Shown: positions 8,060 to 19,716 of the stretch, piece after piece
Layout: every line of letters begins with the position of its first letter
Position numbering within the stretch: position 1 is the stretch's first letter
Made by a program: the position numbers and the translations under genes
Notes under the pieces: generated by a model
What the model was told of the DNA's origin: nothing
The model's database searches: none
What the model saw: only the letters and a program-made list of their open reading frames with translations
DNA from: Phytophthora hibernalis
Taxonomy: Eukaryota; Oomycota; Peronosporomycetes; Peronosporales; Peronosporaceae
Reading direction: 5' to 3'
DNA length: 64,000 bases
Assembly (NCBI GenBank): GCA_012656075.1
Contig: JAAKBF010000014.1
Span: 1 to 64,000 of the forward strand

Positions 8060-9000
8060 GATGATGAAGACGAATACCTGGAAGAAGCGACAGCGATGTC
8101 CGAGGTTCGGAAGCCGCTACCGTCTCAACAGGGCGTAGCGGATGGTGAAGGAGTCGTTGCGTCGATGTCACCAAAGCCTCGGCCGTGGTCGCGCGAGCAG
8201 TCTACAGCCCCACGATGCGGTCGTGGTCGACGATGACAGCGTTGACCTGGCGCAGGTGCGCAGCAGCCTGTTCCTGCTCATCCTTGAGAGCGAGGTATGA
8301 CTGGCAGAGGCCATCCAGAGAGTCACGAGTACGGCTTTCATCGCTCGAGGCCTGGGTGCAGAAACGCTCGAACTTCTCGCGTTCTTGTGTCTCTGCTTGA
8401 AGTCGGCCCTCGGTGTCGTCGAGTCGAGACTTGAACTCCGTCACCTCGTTACGTAGGTCGACGATGAGCTCGGCCTCACCCGGCGGAAGTCGGGCGGGAG
8501 CCCAGCGGCGTTCAGAACCTCACCGAGGTCTGTGGCACGCTTCATCCGGCTGTCGAGCAACGAATCCACGCGCCGAGGACGCTGACGAGCCACCCCAACC
8601 AAGAGCTGACCCAACTGGAGGAGGTTCTGCTCGATCAGAGCGGAGACCGAAGGCTACGTCGGGGAAACTGGAGGAGGAGCGACGCCGGAGGTGTCGGTTT
8701 GACTACCCACCGAAACAAGGCAAGGATCCTGGGCGCCCAAGGGTCCGGAGACCACTGCGGGAGTACCGCGAAGCAGGTACGCCAGGACAGGCGAGGCGTC
8801 GGGCGAAGACGGAGGCGTACGAATTAATGAACCTTCGGCTGCACCACCATCAGCCGGCGGACGACCATCGGGGTTGTGGAGTCGGTACGGAGGACTCGAC
8901 AGGGCCAGGAGCGTCGGCAGGAGCATCGGCAGACTCCGGCGATTGTGCCTGCAGTATTGAAGAAAGATGGAACGAAGGGTTAGAAGAAGTGCAATGTATT
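8060..9000 (-). pseudogene. Broken coiled-coil protein, possibly retroelement gag
   Basis: On the minus strand, several short frames line up: a Pro/Ser-rich N-terminal part with LVSVGSQTDTSGVAPPP (8926-8654), then an unstarted segment around 8650-8480 (IEQNLLQLGQLLVGVAR), then a strongly coiled-coil stretch (8444-8202) with LKSRLDDTEGRLQAETQERE-like heptads. At least two slips and a stop separate them. Composition is GC-rich. The coiled coil and position next to a gypsy fragment and LTR-like DNA suggest a gag, but no capsid motif or zinc knuckle is visible; a host coiled-coil gene fragment is equally possible. The overlapping plus-strand Arg-rich frames look like shadows. Confidence 0.35.
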
Positions 9001-9284
9001 GAGGTGGAGAAGATGGAGCAGCATACCTCGTCGCTCGGGGTGATGGCAGAGAGCGGGGGTGGCGTCGCTGAGAAGACGCGACGGATGAGCCATGGTGCGA
9101 AGATGCGAAGCACCACGACGCGCACTACGTGTGGAAGCTTGCGTCGAGGCGGGGGCAGTTGTGGTGTTGGGTTTTGGGGCGCTCGGTCGCCAGTCGGCAA
9201 GGTTGCCCTTGCTGAAGGAAAGTGACCGGCGTGCCCTGATTGGCGCATTACATTCCCCGCGCCACAGTGACCACGATAGTTTAG

Positions 9285-9900
9285 TGACCGAGGCCTCGGT
9301 CGGGTATAATAAATTCCGGCCGAGGGTACGAGCCCTCGTTTGTACCCATTTCAGTTTCGTACCCTCGGTCTTATAGAGCCGGGTACAGGATCACATACTG
9401 GAATCGGTTCACACTGGATATTTGCATTTAGATATAGGACTAGCTATAGGATCGACTACAGAGGCTGTCAGAGCCATATATGAACATAAATCAGCAGTCT
9501 TCCCCCAAGTCACCCAGGGTCAAGTCCGTCTTCGGTAAGTCTAGCTAGCTTATCTTAGGGTCTGGATACGCTCGGCTTGTGGGATGCTGGTCAGCGAACC
9601 TAAGGTACATTGAACCGAAGGTTCCTTGCGGGCCAGTCCAAGAGATTAGAGTGGCCGAGTGTTGGGAGCGACGAGAAGCGTCGTTCACCATATATTATAG
9701 TGGAGAGTGTTCCATACATATTTGACTACCCGCCGAGGTTTTACCTCGGCAAACGCGTATTAGTCTTGACAACCGGTACCCTTCCTTCTGAGGGACTGCG
9801 GGGGTCCGTGCATAACCCTCGCTCGTGGCTAGTGGTGCAGGTTATTGGGTTGGCCTAATACAAGCTAGGTGTACAGAGGCTTCACATTCAACCCGGCGTA
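9285..9900 (+). repeat. LTR-like non-coding remnant
   Basis: No ORF of note. The stretch has a TATAATAAA at 9304-9312, GGTACGAGCCCTCG and CGTACCCTCGGTC blocks, and a splice-donor-like GGTAAGTCTAGCTAGCTT near 9534, features I associate with oomycete gypsy LTR/leader DNA. No paired copy or terminal TG..CA could be fixed, so this is tentative. Confidence 0.3.
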
Positions 9901-12900
9901 AGGGATCGTTCCTGGTCTTTAGGTTTGATCCACCGCTCGTTGACCTGACAAAGGGAAGCGAGTGTTGTTGGTGGGACTCATACCATTTGGTAGTGAGGAT
10001 TTCTGCCTGATCCGACACGACAGGTACATACATGATAAAATAAAGCTGTCGTGCTTTACCTGTCTGGTCAGCATTATAAACCTTGACAATTCGATGCTCA
10101 AGGATCGCCGCTCTGACCTCGTCTTGGATATTTATCTTGGCTATAGCAGCATCGTCTGGTGTTGTCTGCCCTTCTCAAGTGCGTTAGTGGATTGATAGCT
10201 TGTGCCGACGCATGAACCTTCGTCTCCACGAGTGAGAGATCTGGAAGATGTCTTCAGACAGGCCTTCGTCTACAGCCACTTACAGTGCCTTGTATATTAG
10301 CATATGAGATGTAACAGGGCACCCCTCCTTCCGCATTGAATTTAGCCACAGCACAATATCACATTCAGCGTCCCTTGACAAAATCATTGATTGCCCGGTG
10401 TAACGAAGGGTTTGAACGTGGCCTTTGCCGTCGTCACAGACAGACTCAATGTACTCTGTTTGGCCCTTTCATTTAGAGATCTGTTTCTGCTTTCGTTTCC
10501 TATCGATAACCGTACACGACGGATAGAAGTGGTCAATGGCTTCGTTAACGGTGTGCCCTTCCTCCAAAAAGGCTAGATAAAGACGCTTGTGGATGTAGTC
10601 GACCGTAATACGCGTGTACAGCTTTGACTTCTTGCCGGTTCAGGTGGTGCGAGACCTACTCGTCGCGCTTTCTATAATGGCGCGATAATTGGACTGCGTA
10701 CGAGGGCATTTTTAAAACGCTCACGAGCAGTATTTTACCTGTCGCTCTGTTGTAAACATATGCTATAAATAAACATTTTTATTGGCTGTCAAAATCGTTT
10801 GCATAGGAGAACAAGATGTTAAATAACACGGGGTGCAACCAACCAGCATCGGAATCACCAGCACCTCAGTTATTAATAGGAAAGAACGCGATCGTAATGA
10901 CCAGTCGTACAATTTAGTCGATTCCACAACCTGTAGGCAAGCCATTGATCCAAGGGCTAGCTATAGTATGAAGAATGATAAGCACCTGCTGTTGCTTCTC
11001 AGATCACTAGGACATTCCACATACCGGTATTAATAATTGCAGACTCATACGGACAACAAGATCAGCACTTCAGAAACCATAACCATGTTCCTGCAGCATT
11101 CCCACTGTCAAAATGCCTCACCCGCCTGCGGAAATGTAGTTTCAGAGGAGACCCCTCATTGCATAATATACTCACTGTACACGACTACGCGTCTGTCGAA
11201 AATTCCGTTGTGGAAACGGTGGTGTAAGCGCTTAGTACACTCGTCAGGGCATGCTCGATGTTCGTACACCTATATCACTGCACGGGCTCCGCTTCTGGCG
11301 TGACAGGCCAAGCTGCCATCTGTCCTGTTATATATCGGTTAGGATAACAAGCACCTTTTCAAGACGACCACGCCTATTAGAAAATGGTGGTAATTTTGGA
11401 GAAGCGGCCTGTCGGAGGGCGGTGCAACGCGGAATGCCGACGTAAAAGTGGAGTGCCGGAGAGTGACGAAGTCTGGCTGACCGTTTTGATGGATGTCGAC
11501 CCAGAGCGACGGGAAACGGAATTTTCCGCAGGAAAGACGGAGACGGATCAGGCAGCGGCCCCGCCCCGTTTATATGCAACCATGGGACGAGGCCTGCGAC
11601 ACGGGGAACCACGGTCGGAGACAATGTTTACTCCCCGATCTACAACCCCGACCGACGGACCCCGATCTGGCAACTTGACGGACCCCGATCTAGCAACTCG
11701 GAAGACCCCGATCAAGCAACCCGACTGACCCCGATGTGGCAACTGGGTCACGTGATCAGGGCAAGTCAGGACAACGATGACGGCGGGAAGTGATAGGAAG
11801 AAAGCCAGAAGGCCAACGAGTGGCGAGGAAGGCATTGATAGGATAGGACAACATAAGGCTCAGTGCCGAATTCTCTTTGTGATACGCAAGTGGATTTCCT
11901 TCGTTCCAAGAGCCAGCAGCCTCGACCGAGAAGAGCCCCAGGATAACCGGCCCCGTCGTCCGCTGCTGGATCGGTGTACTCAACCCCAACATCCAGTGCC
12001 CAAAAGGAGGGACACGTTAAACGATACCGTCCAGGCGTTGCTGATAACCCGACGCCGAAGACGAAGAACGCACTGGCCCGATAACGCCGTGCACAACTGA
12101 AAAAAACGCCGGCCCAATACCGCCGCACGCCCAAGGTCAAAGAGGAGAGGACGTCGTCACGCACGAGTGAGACGTCAGAGCAAGAGCGACGCAGAGCGAG
12201 GAGAATCCGCGCTGCGCCTGAGAAGCACGCTTCAAGGTTCCTAACCAATTTGGATCACACCCCACCCAGAGATACGCTACTCAAACAACCGGGAATTTGC
12301 CCGAAGTTAACGCGTAGGGTTTGTGCGAGGACGACTTTGCCGCTTTATGCTCAGGCGCTACTCCACATAATCATGATCACCTTTTAGAGAATGCCCAGGC
12401 TCGAGGACAAATCTGCAAATCAGCGACAGCTTGTGAACACTTTATCGCCGGAACAAACGGCCGATTTCTCTCTTTATATGATCTATTTATTTTATTAAAA
12501 TATATGTTAAAGAGTATAACGAAGGCGAACAAGATCTCGCGGGCCCGGTGCGGCAAGTTCTATACATGTATATGAAGCAGTATTCATCGATGCGGCGACG
12601 CCACTTCAATTTGGTCCAGGAACAAAAAGTGAGCAGTTGAATTTAAATATCAGATGGCTACTGCACCGATTCCCGCAGGATTTATCATTGATTTCGAGTA
12701 TAAATGGACACAAGAGCCATTTTACCCTATTTTTGCTTTCGCCCACACGTCGGGGCGGACTCGAGGGTGCCTGAGGGTGGCTAAAATCGTGTTCTCTGAA
12801 ATTTATCTCAGGGTTTAAGGTGCGATCCGAACCTGGTCAGATTTATCGTGTACCCTTCTCCTGTCAAAATTGGATTATCGTTTTCGTTTTCTCAGTGAGG

Positions 12901-12940
12901 TACATTGTTGTCACTTAACTTGTTTGGCTTACGACATCTT
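9900..12940. other. Non-coding stretch, decayed repeats
   Basis: About 3 kb with only short, compositionally unconvincing frames on both strands. Apart from the 23-bp minisatellite near 11.7 kb, no gene, RNA or element end was recognised. A phrase AAAATTGGATTATCG at about 12866 recurs near 15045, either side of the LINE remnant. Confidence 0.5.
11659..11750. repeat. 23-bp minisatellite, four units
   Basis: The phrase ACCCCGAT recurs at 11659, 11682, 11705 and 11728, an exact 23-bp period, followed each time by variants of CTGGCAACTTGACGG. A weaker fifth unit lies just to the left. Confidence 0.8.
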
Positions 12941-12980
12941 ATGACCTTGACGGCAGGTGTCTCTAACCACCTGCCCTACT

Positions 12981-14230
12981 TTAAGACCTGGATCCTACAG
13001 CCCCGCCACCCCTTACGGTGTAACTTCCCCGAACTCCGAAGAGTTCTCTTTCTGGTTGCGATCTAGCCAGTGGCCCACATCTAGAACCGCATGGATGTAT
13101 ACGCCTTTCCATGGCAATATTGGTCAATGCGTCCGCCATTTTATTGAATGCGCGCAGGTGATGTTGCCATGAAATCACTCCGATCCTGTCCGCAAGTCTT
13201 CGACTCTGCCAGTATGTTGCTTGTAGGTGTTTGGCTCTTGGCTGTGGGCGAGTCCCCTGTTGGTGAATTATAATATTGCTGTCCCCAATGACATGAAGTG
13301 GAGCCCAGTCGCGTTGTACACACGCCCTCAGGCCCATTAGCAAGCCCATGTTCTCCGCCATGTTATTGGTGGTTGTCTTTGCGGCAAGCGACATACTTCT
13401 CACCCAGCATATCTCGTGGCCTAATATTCCGTCACCGACCCGTATCACTACCGCTGCGCTTCCGCCGGGGCCGGGATTGCCTCTCGAGCCCCCGTCAAAG
13501 AATAGCAGGAAACGCCCCGTGCCAACGGGAGCGAATTGTCTGCCCGGCTTCCACCCCGAACAGAGCACTCTTTGCAACACTGCTGTGGCTCTCTGCATCG
13601 TGACCCTTTGCGGAGCTTTGCTTCCCAGATGTAGATACACTGTGTTGTACCAACTGCATAACCTGGCTGCTAGTGCTGACCGATGATATGCCGCAGTCAC
13701 GTTATTCTGCGAGTCGAAAAAGAGACCCACCACCTCCATACGCCATGGAAATAAAACGCAGCCCCAATCCGCCAGCAGCTTTCTGCAACCTTGGTGACCG
13801 CCTCCGTCCATTTATCTGCTTCCGCCCCTTTATTTGTGGGAAGAGTTGCTCCACTCCCAGCAGGGATATGGGGCAGCTGCAAAGCAAACATCGCTTCTTC
13901 GACTCGTGCCGCCTGCAGCCCTGCACGATGCCATCGTTGTAAAACACTGTGCGTAACTCCGTAGCCGCGGGGCACGTCCATAAAACGTGGTGCATGTCCA
14001 CCGTCGCGATTCGAACGCAGCCCACATGCGGACACCCGACCTGCTCTTGTGTCTGGTCATAAAACGAAAAGGCGTTGTGTTTTAGCCGAAGGAGTATATG
14101 TTCTATCCACGGGCCTAGCCCTATGACCCGTCGGATCCTTCTCGATTCTAGTCGTGTGAGTCCTGCTGCAGCCTCGCTGCTCAGCACCGCGTTCGTTTGT
14201 TTGCACTGTTGATGCCACGTATTCTAGCTG
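12981..14230 (-). pseudogene. LINE retrotransposon 3' part: zinc finger and RNase H, broken
   Basis: Reading leftwards, 14230-13850 gives SRRIRRVIGLGPWIEHILLR, then a zinc-finger-like region (VGCPHVGC..., DMHHVLWTCPAA), the zf-RVT type that follows RT in many LINEs. After slips near 13900-13700 the frame reaches a clear RNase H domain: FFDGGSRGNPGPGGSAAVV (first Asp), NNMAENMGLLMGL (Glu), VIGDSNIIIHQQ (Asp), then HHLRAFNKMADALTNIAM (last acidic site). All four catalytic positions are present, so the RNase H itself looks undamaged, ending at 12981. The RT and endonuclease domains are missing upstream: a 5'-truncated copy, as usual for LINEs. No poly(A) tail was identified at the 12.94-kb end. 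Confidence 0.75.
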
Positions 14231-14243
14231 CCGCCGCAGCAGC

Positions 14244-14937
14244 CTATTTGAAGTGGATTCGAGATTGTGTCCATCGCCGTTTGCCTACATATATGCAGAC
14301 CATGCGAGTCGTGCTAGGGTGGGGGTGGACAGAAGTGACCTTGACGTCCGGCTGTAACCATTTCGTCACCACTCGCGTCAGATGACGATGACCCTTTATC
14401 GGATCACTCATCACGGTGGAGGAATCATCAATCGATAGATGGGTCACTGGTGGTTCTGTGAGGGACATGTTCACTATTGCAGGGTGATCCGCCAGACTCG
14501 CCTGTATCTTCAGCTCGCTGCTATCAGCGCCTACGAACGACAGCGTTGGGAAATTCGTTACCAACAGGTAGATCCGAAGCTCGAGCTGGCTCACCACCGT
14601 CGGAGTTCGTTGTTTTTGGTACACAGTGGTGTGACTGAAAGCCGTTCTTGACCATGACATCGCCAGTGCACGATGTCTCTGAGCATGTGGACGAGTGCAC
14701 AAAATCCTTCTTCGTCGTGATCAGCCCTGTAGCACCGTTATAAACACGAATGTCAGCCATGTTGACATATGGGAGCCATTCCAGACAAGGCCTCCCCATA
14801 ATCTGTAAGTCCGATCCGATAAGCTTCATACACACGCTCCGCCTCAAGTCAGCTCCATCCACTTCAACCCGAAGACCATCCCATCGGACTGTGAGGCACT
14901 CGAAGTGACACGCCAAGATATACAAAGCCGCCAACAT
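14244..14937 (-). pseudogene. Unidentified broken ORF
   Basis: Two overlapping minus-strand frames (14937-14524 and 14702-14244) read as possible protein: the first with CMKLIGSDLQIMGRPCLEW and MADIRVYNG, the second with LELRIYLLVTNFPTLSFVGA, then NMSLTEPPVTHLSIDDSSTV. The frames could be one gene with a slip near 14600. No domain is recognised. It lies just upstream (in minus sense) of the LINE 3' part but does not resemble a reverse transcriptase. It may be a different element or a captured gene. Confidence 0.3.
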
Positions 14938-14939
14938 GG

Positions 14940-15303
14940 AGCTTGTATCTGGAGTCTCCTCTCCCAGTCGCGGTGATCAGCGTGCGTCCTGTGGCCCACA
15001 TAGAGTAACTGCGTCGGTAACCCGTTTTGGGCGGTGGGTTCGCATAAAAATTGGATTATCGCTTTGCAGCAGGAATGACAGGTTCACTTACAAAATCCAA
15101 TTTTACATGTTAACGAGAGTATCGGGTATGTTTTACTCGATACCCTGTTTAATGCGATAAGTTTGACAGGTTGTGAGGCCCACACCGATTTTAAAGACTA
15201 CCGCGCTTGCCGAGCGAGCTGGCTTTTACCCCTCCTTCTCAGGGGATGGGTGGTTTGGTCCGCTGATAAGATCCGTAGAAAATGGTGGTAATCAAGAGCA
15301 CCT
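14940..15303. other. Non-coding stretch before the MULE
   Basis: No convincing gene. It contains AAAATTGGATTATCG (about 15045), also present near 12866, which may mark decayed copies of one repeat. Confidence 0.4.
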
Positions 15304-15312
15304 TTTAGAGAA
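15304..15312. repeat. MULE 9-bp target-site duplication, left
   Basis: TTTAGAGAA, identical to 18086-18094. Confidence 0.9.
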
Positions 15313-15400
15313 GGGAAAATTCCAAAGGGGACTCGAATTGAAATACATTTTCAAAGAGGACTCGATAATTACGCTGTCTATAAAAGCTAGCTTTTACTAA
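15313..15400 (+). repeat. MULE left terminal inverted repeat
   Basis: Pairs with the reverse complement of 18004-18085 with a few mismatches and a short indel after the first 20 bases. Confidence 0.85.
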
Positions 15401-15417
15401 GCCTATTCCAATCTGCC

Positions 15418-16060
15418 GTGGATCCCCGACCGTTGCTGACATTGCTGGCGCTACTGAGCGTGCCCCGGTCGTGTACGTGTACGGTTGGTGTACTCGGGCG
15501 TGACAATCTCGATGCCCGACATGATGTACACGGTGCCGAACCGGTCCCTGAACTACGAAATCACCAAGGGTGTGCGGCGACCGCCACGACTGCTACCGCC
15601 GACGGCTGCAATCGTTCGGCGACATGGTGCTCGCAAAGCTGGTGCAAAAGTACAAGAAGGCGTGCGAGAAGCGCGACAAGTCGTTCTCGTCGGACACGTT
15701 GGAGCAGATGCGCATGACATCGAGGCCGTTTTTCGCTAGTGGAATATCCCGCGCGCCGTCACGTACCGTGAGATCAAGAAGATAACGGTCTCAAGGGCAC
15801 GGACGTGGTCGTTCAGGACAGCGTGTACGGCAACATCAACGACCAGTTACACATGATCTTGATCTTCGCGCGTAACTCGGCCAACGACGAGAACAAGCTG
15901 TTTGGTGAGTTCCGGATGAACGCGCATGGTGAAGATGTGGCTATACCCGATCTTTGTCAACGATAAGATGTATGCTGTACCAAGTCCTGCCGGTGTCTAG
16001 GACACGACTACTGGGAAAGATCGTGTTCACCACGGCGAACGCAGAGAAACAAGACTAAGC
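15418..16060 (+). pseudogene. Coding-like cargo segment inside the MULE, unidentified
   Basis: Between the left TIR and the transposase lies a GC-rich stretch with third-position G/C bias like a host exon. Pieces in shifting frames read SGVTISMPDMMYTVPNRSLN, RRRLQSFGDMVLAKLVQKYK, SFSSDTLEQMR, AVTYREIKKITV, then DVVVQDSVYGNINDQLHMIL and FARNSANDENKLFGEFRMNA, ending in KIVFTTANAEKQD before TAA near 16058. At least three slips break it. The family is not recognised. Orientation is opposite to the transposase. Best explanation: a host gene fragment captured by the MULE, as in Pack-MULEs; a second element gene is the alternative. Confidence 0.45.
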
Positions 16061-16106
16061 CGTCATAATCGAAGTGTATACTTCTCCTAATTCTTCTTTG
16101 TGTATG

Positions 16107-17934
16107 TCAAGTTCGGCCAGTACACGATGCCTTGTTGTGACCATCTGCGATGCCGCATTTGCCGCAGTTGTAAAGCTTACGGATCCGTGTAGACTCACGA
16201 CATTCACCACGCGAACGAATTCTCCGTTTACGGGGCCGTCCAGCCTGCCGTTGATAAAGTGCAGGTGTCAAGGTTTCATCTGCTTTTTTCCCGAGTCGTC
16301 CGGGAGCGCAATGGGACGCTGATTCTTCGCATATTGAGCAACGGTGTAGCAACAAGAAAACAATTGAAACACATCCTCCAGACCTCCGTTCGTCTGCATT
16401 TTGACAGCCAAGAGGTGGCGACACGGGATCCCTTGCTGTAACCAAGACACACATGAGCATGATGGCGGAGATAATTTCACCTCTCTTGGCTTGTCCCCGT
16501 GACCCAATCGACTGGTGTATGCAACTTCGTCCGAGCTAAACGAAACAGAGTACAGCGGCATCCGCTTAAGCTCACACTGGAACGTGTTTTCCGATCGAGG
16601 TGTTGTGATTCGACCAGAGGCTGTCCATGTTTTGCCTTGACAGAGACGAAGATGCGCCTCGGTCATCATGATTTTGGTGTACGCACGGAAGTAGCCGTAA
16701 GGCAGTAGCTTCCTCGGCTTTAGCCGCAACGATTTTGCCTGCTCGCTTTCAACAAAGTTGGTAGTTCTCCATCCATAGAGGGGTTGGGTCTTGCAGTATG
16801 GATGCAGAGCCCACTTCTTCGGCTCCACCGCGTTCAAAAATTCCCCGGCAGGGACATTCGCATCACTCAAATCTTGTATGGCTGCTTTGTACTCGGCTGG
16901 CGTATTTGCAGCTTGCGCGCGCCAAACCATTGCCTCATGGCACACAGCAAGCTTCACTTTTTGTCAGCTCGCATATTTCCTGTGAGTACAATACGCATTT
17001 GTAAGCATCAAACACCATATCCTTCGATGCAATACTATCGTACCGATGAGATGTCTTGTGCAAAACAGATTTTTTATCTTTAGCTCGTCCGAAGCTGAAA
17101 TGATGCCGGCATGGCGGTCAGAAAAACTGGCACATCACGAAGTGGAAACCCATGCAAAAGAAGTGCTTTGAAGAACCAAAAATAGTTGTAGTGATCCTCC
17201 AGCGGAGCTAGCGCCACGGCGCTACGCGGTTCTGGAGATTTCCATCCCGTGCAACTAACACAATTTTCACCCCATTATATTGGCGGTTCTTCATGTGAGC
17301 TGCATCCCCCAAAAATTCCTTGGCCGCTACGAAACCATGCAGGATCCAAGGCGGCCATCGCACGAACAAAGTGACCTTCTCCGTCACGCTGAATGTCGCT
17401 GAAAACGCCGATGTTGCACTTCGCAAATGCTTCAAGATACCACGGCAGGTATTTGATAGACTGCTCGTCTTCTGAGAAGACCTCACGAAGTACAATATCC
17501 TTCACTCTGTATAGCATGCTGGTACTGCATATCAACTTGGACGCTTCCTGCAGCTGCCCAGCCATCGCGGACGCAGAGATGCTGGCGTCAGCAACTACAG
17601 CAGACCGCAGCACTGTCGATGCAGCTAGTTGATGAGCAGAGGGTTTCGCAGTCGACGTGCAGTTGATATGCTTGAGATTGGTTGTTGTCACGTGCCAGTT
17701 GTTCTGTTGATGTTTCCTCTTTGACACCGACAATTTTACGAACCAGGTACAAGACGCCCCACTAGAACAACGAATGTCTTTAAACGTACCACCTCTCTTG
17801 CTAACAACAACCCGCTTACCAAGCGCTAATGCGTAAGCTTTAATTGCAGCAACAGCGTCCTTTCCGGTTCTCCACCTCTGCTGACGCAGACCATCTAGCT
17901 CTGCATCGCCCGTATCGTCTTCACCGGCGGCCAT
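16107..17934 (-). pseudogene. MULE transposase (MURA-like) with SWIM finger and zinc knuckle
   Basis: From ATG 17934 (MAAGEDDTGDAELDGLRQQR) an N-terminal DNA-binding region resembling FAR1/WRKY-GCM1 type (GGTFKDIRCSSGASCTWFVK, NNWHVTTTNLKHI) leads to YLPWYLEAFAKCNIGVFSD and, after a slip near 17300, GDAAHMKNRQYNGVKIVLVA, which carries the first catalytic Asp. The middle, 17200-16960, is badly frame-broken. The C-terminal part (16957-16268) has WRTTNFVESEQAKS (catalytic Glu region) and a SWIM zinc finger, SCSCVSWLQQGIPCRHLLAV. A last slip near 16270 leads to a Lys/Arg-rich tail and CCHC knuckle (CGKCGIADGHNKASC) ending at 16107. Role: cut-and-paste transposition through the flanking TIRs. Not functional as written. 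Confidence 0.8.
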
Positions 17935-18003
17935 TTTGATCTGGTGGTGGAGGCTGCTGAAAACAGGTTCACAGAGGCTCGGGTAATTATAAGAGGCTTA
18001 CGG

Positions 18004-18085
18004 TAGTAAAAGCTAGCTTTTATGGACAGCGTAATTATCGAGTCCCTCTTTGAAAATGTATGTATGTCCCCTTTGGAATTTTCCC
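18004..18085 (-). repeat. MULE right terminal inverted repeat
   Basis: Reverse complement matches 15313-15400; it differs by small changes in the segment following GGGGAC. Confidence 0.85.
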
Positions 18086-18094
18086 TTTAGAGAA
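18086..18094. repeat. MULE 9-bp target-site duplication, right
   Basis: TTTAGAGAA, identical to 15304-15312. Confidence 0.9.
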
Positions 18095-18411
18095 TACCCT
18101 GGCTTACCGTTAAGGCAATGAAATCGTCGTCGCCGGCCGGGAAACGCCTAGGAAACGAAAATCTGCGATGCGAGGCTTACAAAACGCCAACTACAGTAAT
18201 GGCGAGTGTAAGCGTCTTGCGTCAAGAAGAATGCTTGCACTTGCAACTCGGCCACTGGAGACTGCTGCTAAAAGCACGGCCTTTTCTCTGGAAAGTCCCA
18301 CCCGTCGTGCGTCCGTGTGATTGGCTAAAACCCAGCGGAGACCGCTTCATGTTCTCACTCGGCAATTCGCTTGACAATCAGAACCACCTCGCAAAGATAG
18401 ACCACGACAGT

Positions 18412-19716
18412 ATGGGCAAAGTGGCAAAAGCGCTCCGCCTAGGCGTCAAAGGCAGCCTCAACGTGTCAGTCGACCGCTCGCACTACCTCTCAGGCGACCT
18501 GCTGCACGGCTCTGTCGTTCTCAGCGTCTCAGAGCCGCTCGACTTTACCTGTGAGCGATGATAGTTGCCTTTTTCAGTTTCCACACACGCAACTAACTCA
18601 AACCTGTGTCAACTACAGCGCTGGTGCTGCGCATCCGAGGAAAGGAGCTGCTCACGTGGACGGAAGGCGGTGGCCAGGCTGCGGCCGTGTACCTCCGTCA
18701 GCATTTGCATCTGGACGAAGAGGTGCGACGCAATCCAGTCTCACCTTGAAGTGACCACCCTGGAGCTAAACCTGTAGCCACTTCGTGCCTTGTCAGATCG
18801 TTCTCAGCTCTGGTCACCAGTCGTGTCAGCCTGGTGAGTACGTGTACCCCATTTCTTTCCGGTTGGGCGACACGCTGCCCAACTCGTTCCACATCTCGGG
18901 TCGCGACGCCGGCGTCATGTGCCGCATCGACGCGTCGCTGAGCTACTCGGCCACCGCCGTCATGACTGTCAAGGGAAAACTCTCAGCCGACCTGGAAGCC
19001 AAGCGGCCGTTTGTGGTGCAGCAGCCGCCAGTCGGACACCCGGTCCGTTCGCTGGAGAACTCGACGTCGGCCGAGGTTCACATGCTGCGGTTGATGAAGA
19101 AGGGCACGTGCTCTGTGTCCGCACGACTGCCGAGCGACGTTCACGTTGCGGGGGACACATTGTGGGCCCACACGGACGTGCACAACGACTCCTCAAAGGA
19201 CATGCACAGGTTGTCTATGATGCTGTACGAGGACGTGTCGGTGGACTTGGGCACGTCAAACCAAAAGTCGGAAGGCTCCATGTGCGTTAGTCGCCAACAC
19301 TTCCCGGGCATCCAAGCGGGGAGACGCTGGAGCAGGTGCTGCACCTTCCGTTGGTGACTAAGACGGCTTCCGCTCGGCCGGTGTCCGCCGCTATCCAGTC
19401 GCACTTCTTGACGACCAAGTATCGGCTCGTCATCAAGTGCCAATTTCGTCTCTGTCGCAGTGTGTCGGTGGACTTTCCCGTGGAAATTCTGCGAAAGCTC
19501 GTGCTGGGAGCGACATTGGCCCCGGCGGCGGCCGTACTGCCGGCAGTGGTAGCTACAGCTGCAGCTGCATCGCCGGCAGATGTGGACGTTGAAGTGGCGC
19601 CTGTGCTGGCGGTGGCAGCAGCTGCCCGAAGAAAATCGGTCAGCGATGGAAGGAGCTCGAGGAGTTCCCGGAGTTCCATGAACTCGGTCCGCTTGCCGAC
19701 GGACACACTAAACTAA
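18412..19716 (+). pseudogene. Arrestin-like protein gene, one intron, frame breaks
   Basis: Probably a host gene. Exon 1 (18412-18550) begins MGKVAKALRLGVKGSLNVSV and reads SGDLLHGSVVLSVSEPLDF, an arrestin N-domain opening. An intron of 68 bp (GTGAGC 18551 to CAG 18618) joins it to LVLRIRGKELLTWTE. A frame change between 18720 and 18785 (second intron or slip) leads to CQPGEYVYPISFRLGDTLPN, matching the arrestin GxxxFPFxFxLP step, and then an arrestin C-domain (CSVSARLPSDVHVAGDTLWA). A slip at a G-run near 19322 leads to LHLPLVTKTASARPVSAAIQ and HFLTTKYRLVIKCQFRLC, ending in an Ala- and Ser-rich tail at 19716. Arrestin-like proteins act as adaptors for endocytosis and ubiquitin ligases. ATG 18118 in the same frame is an alternative start. 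A MULE ends 326 bp upstream. Confidence 0.7.
18551..18618 (+). other. Intron of the arrestin-like gene
   Basis: GTGAGC donor, pyrimidine-rich middle, CAACTACAG acceptor; removal joins DFT to SLVLRIRGKE in frame. A CTAACT branch-like motif lies about 25 bases before the acceptor. Confidence 0.7.

Larger units (their letters stand above)
15313..18085 (-). mobile_element. MULE (Mutator-like) DNA transposon with full ends and cargo
   Basis: Both ends begin GGGAAAATTCCAAAGGGGAC and share inverted repeats of over 80 bp (about 15313-15400 and 18004-18085), including CTCGATAATTACGCTGTC and AAAAGCTAGCTTTTA. The flanks are the same 9 bp, TTTAGAGAA, at 15304-15312 and 18086-18094: the 9-bp target duplication typical of MULEs. 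Inside are a broken MURA-type transposase (16107-17934, minus) and, next to the left TIR, an unrelated GC-rich coding-like segment (15418-16060, plus). The perfect duplication and similar TIRs suggest a fairly recent insertion. Confidence 0.9.

Noticed and set aside
8413..9225. 270-residue Arg-rich plus-strand frame
   Set aside because: Composition looks like the reverse of the GC-rich coiled-coil frames on the minus strand; no motif.
11766..12248. 160-residue minus-strand frame
   Set aside because: No domain, odd composition, overlaps a minisatellite border; not supported as a gene.
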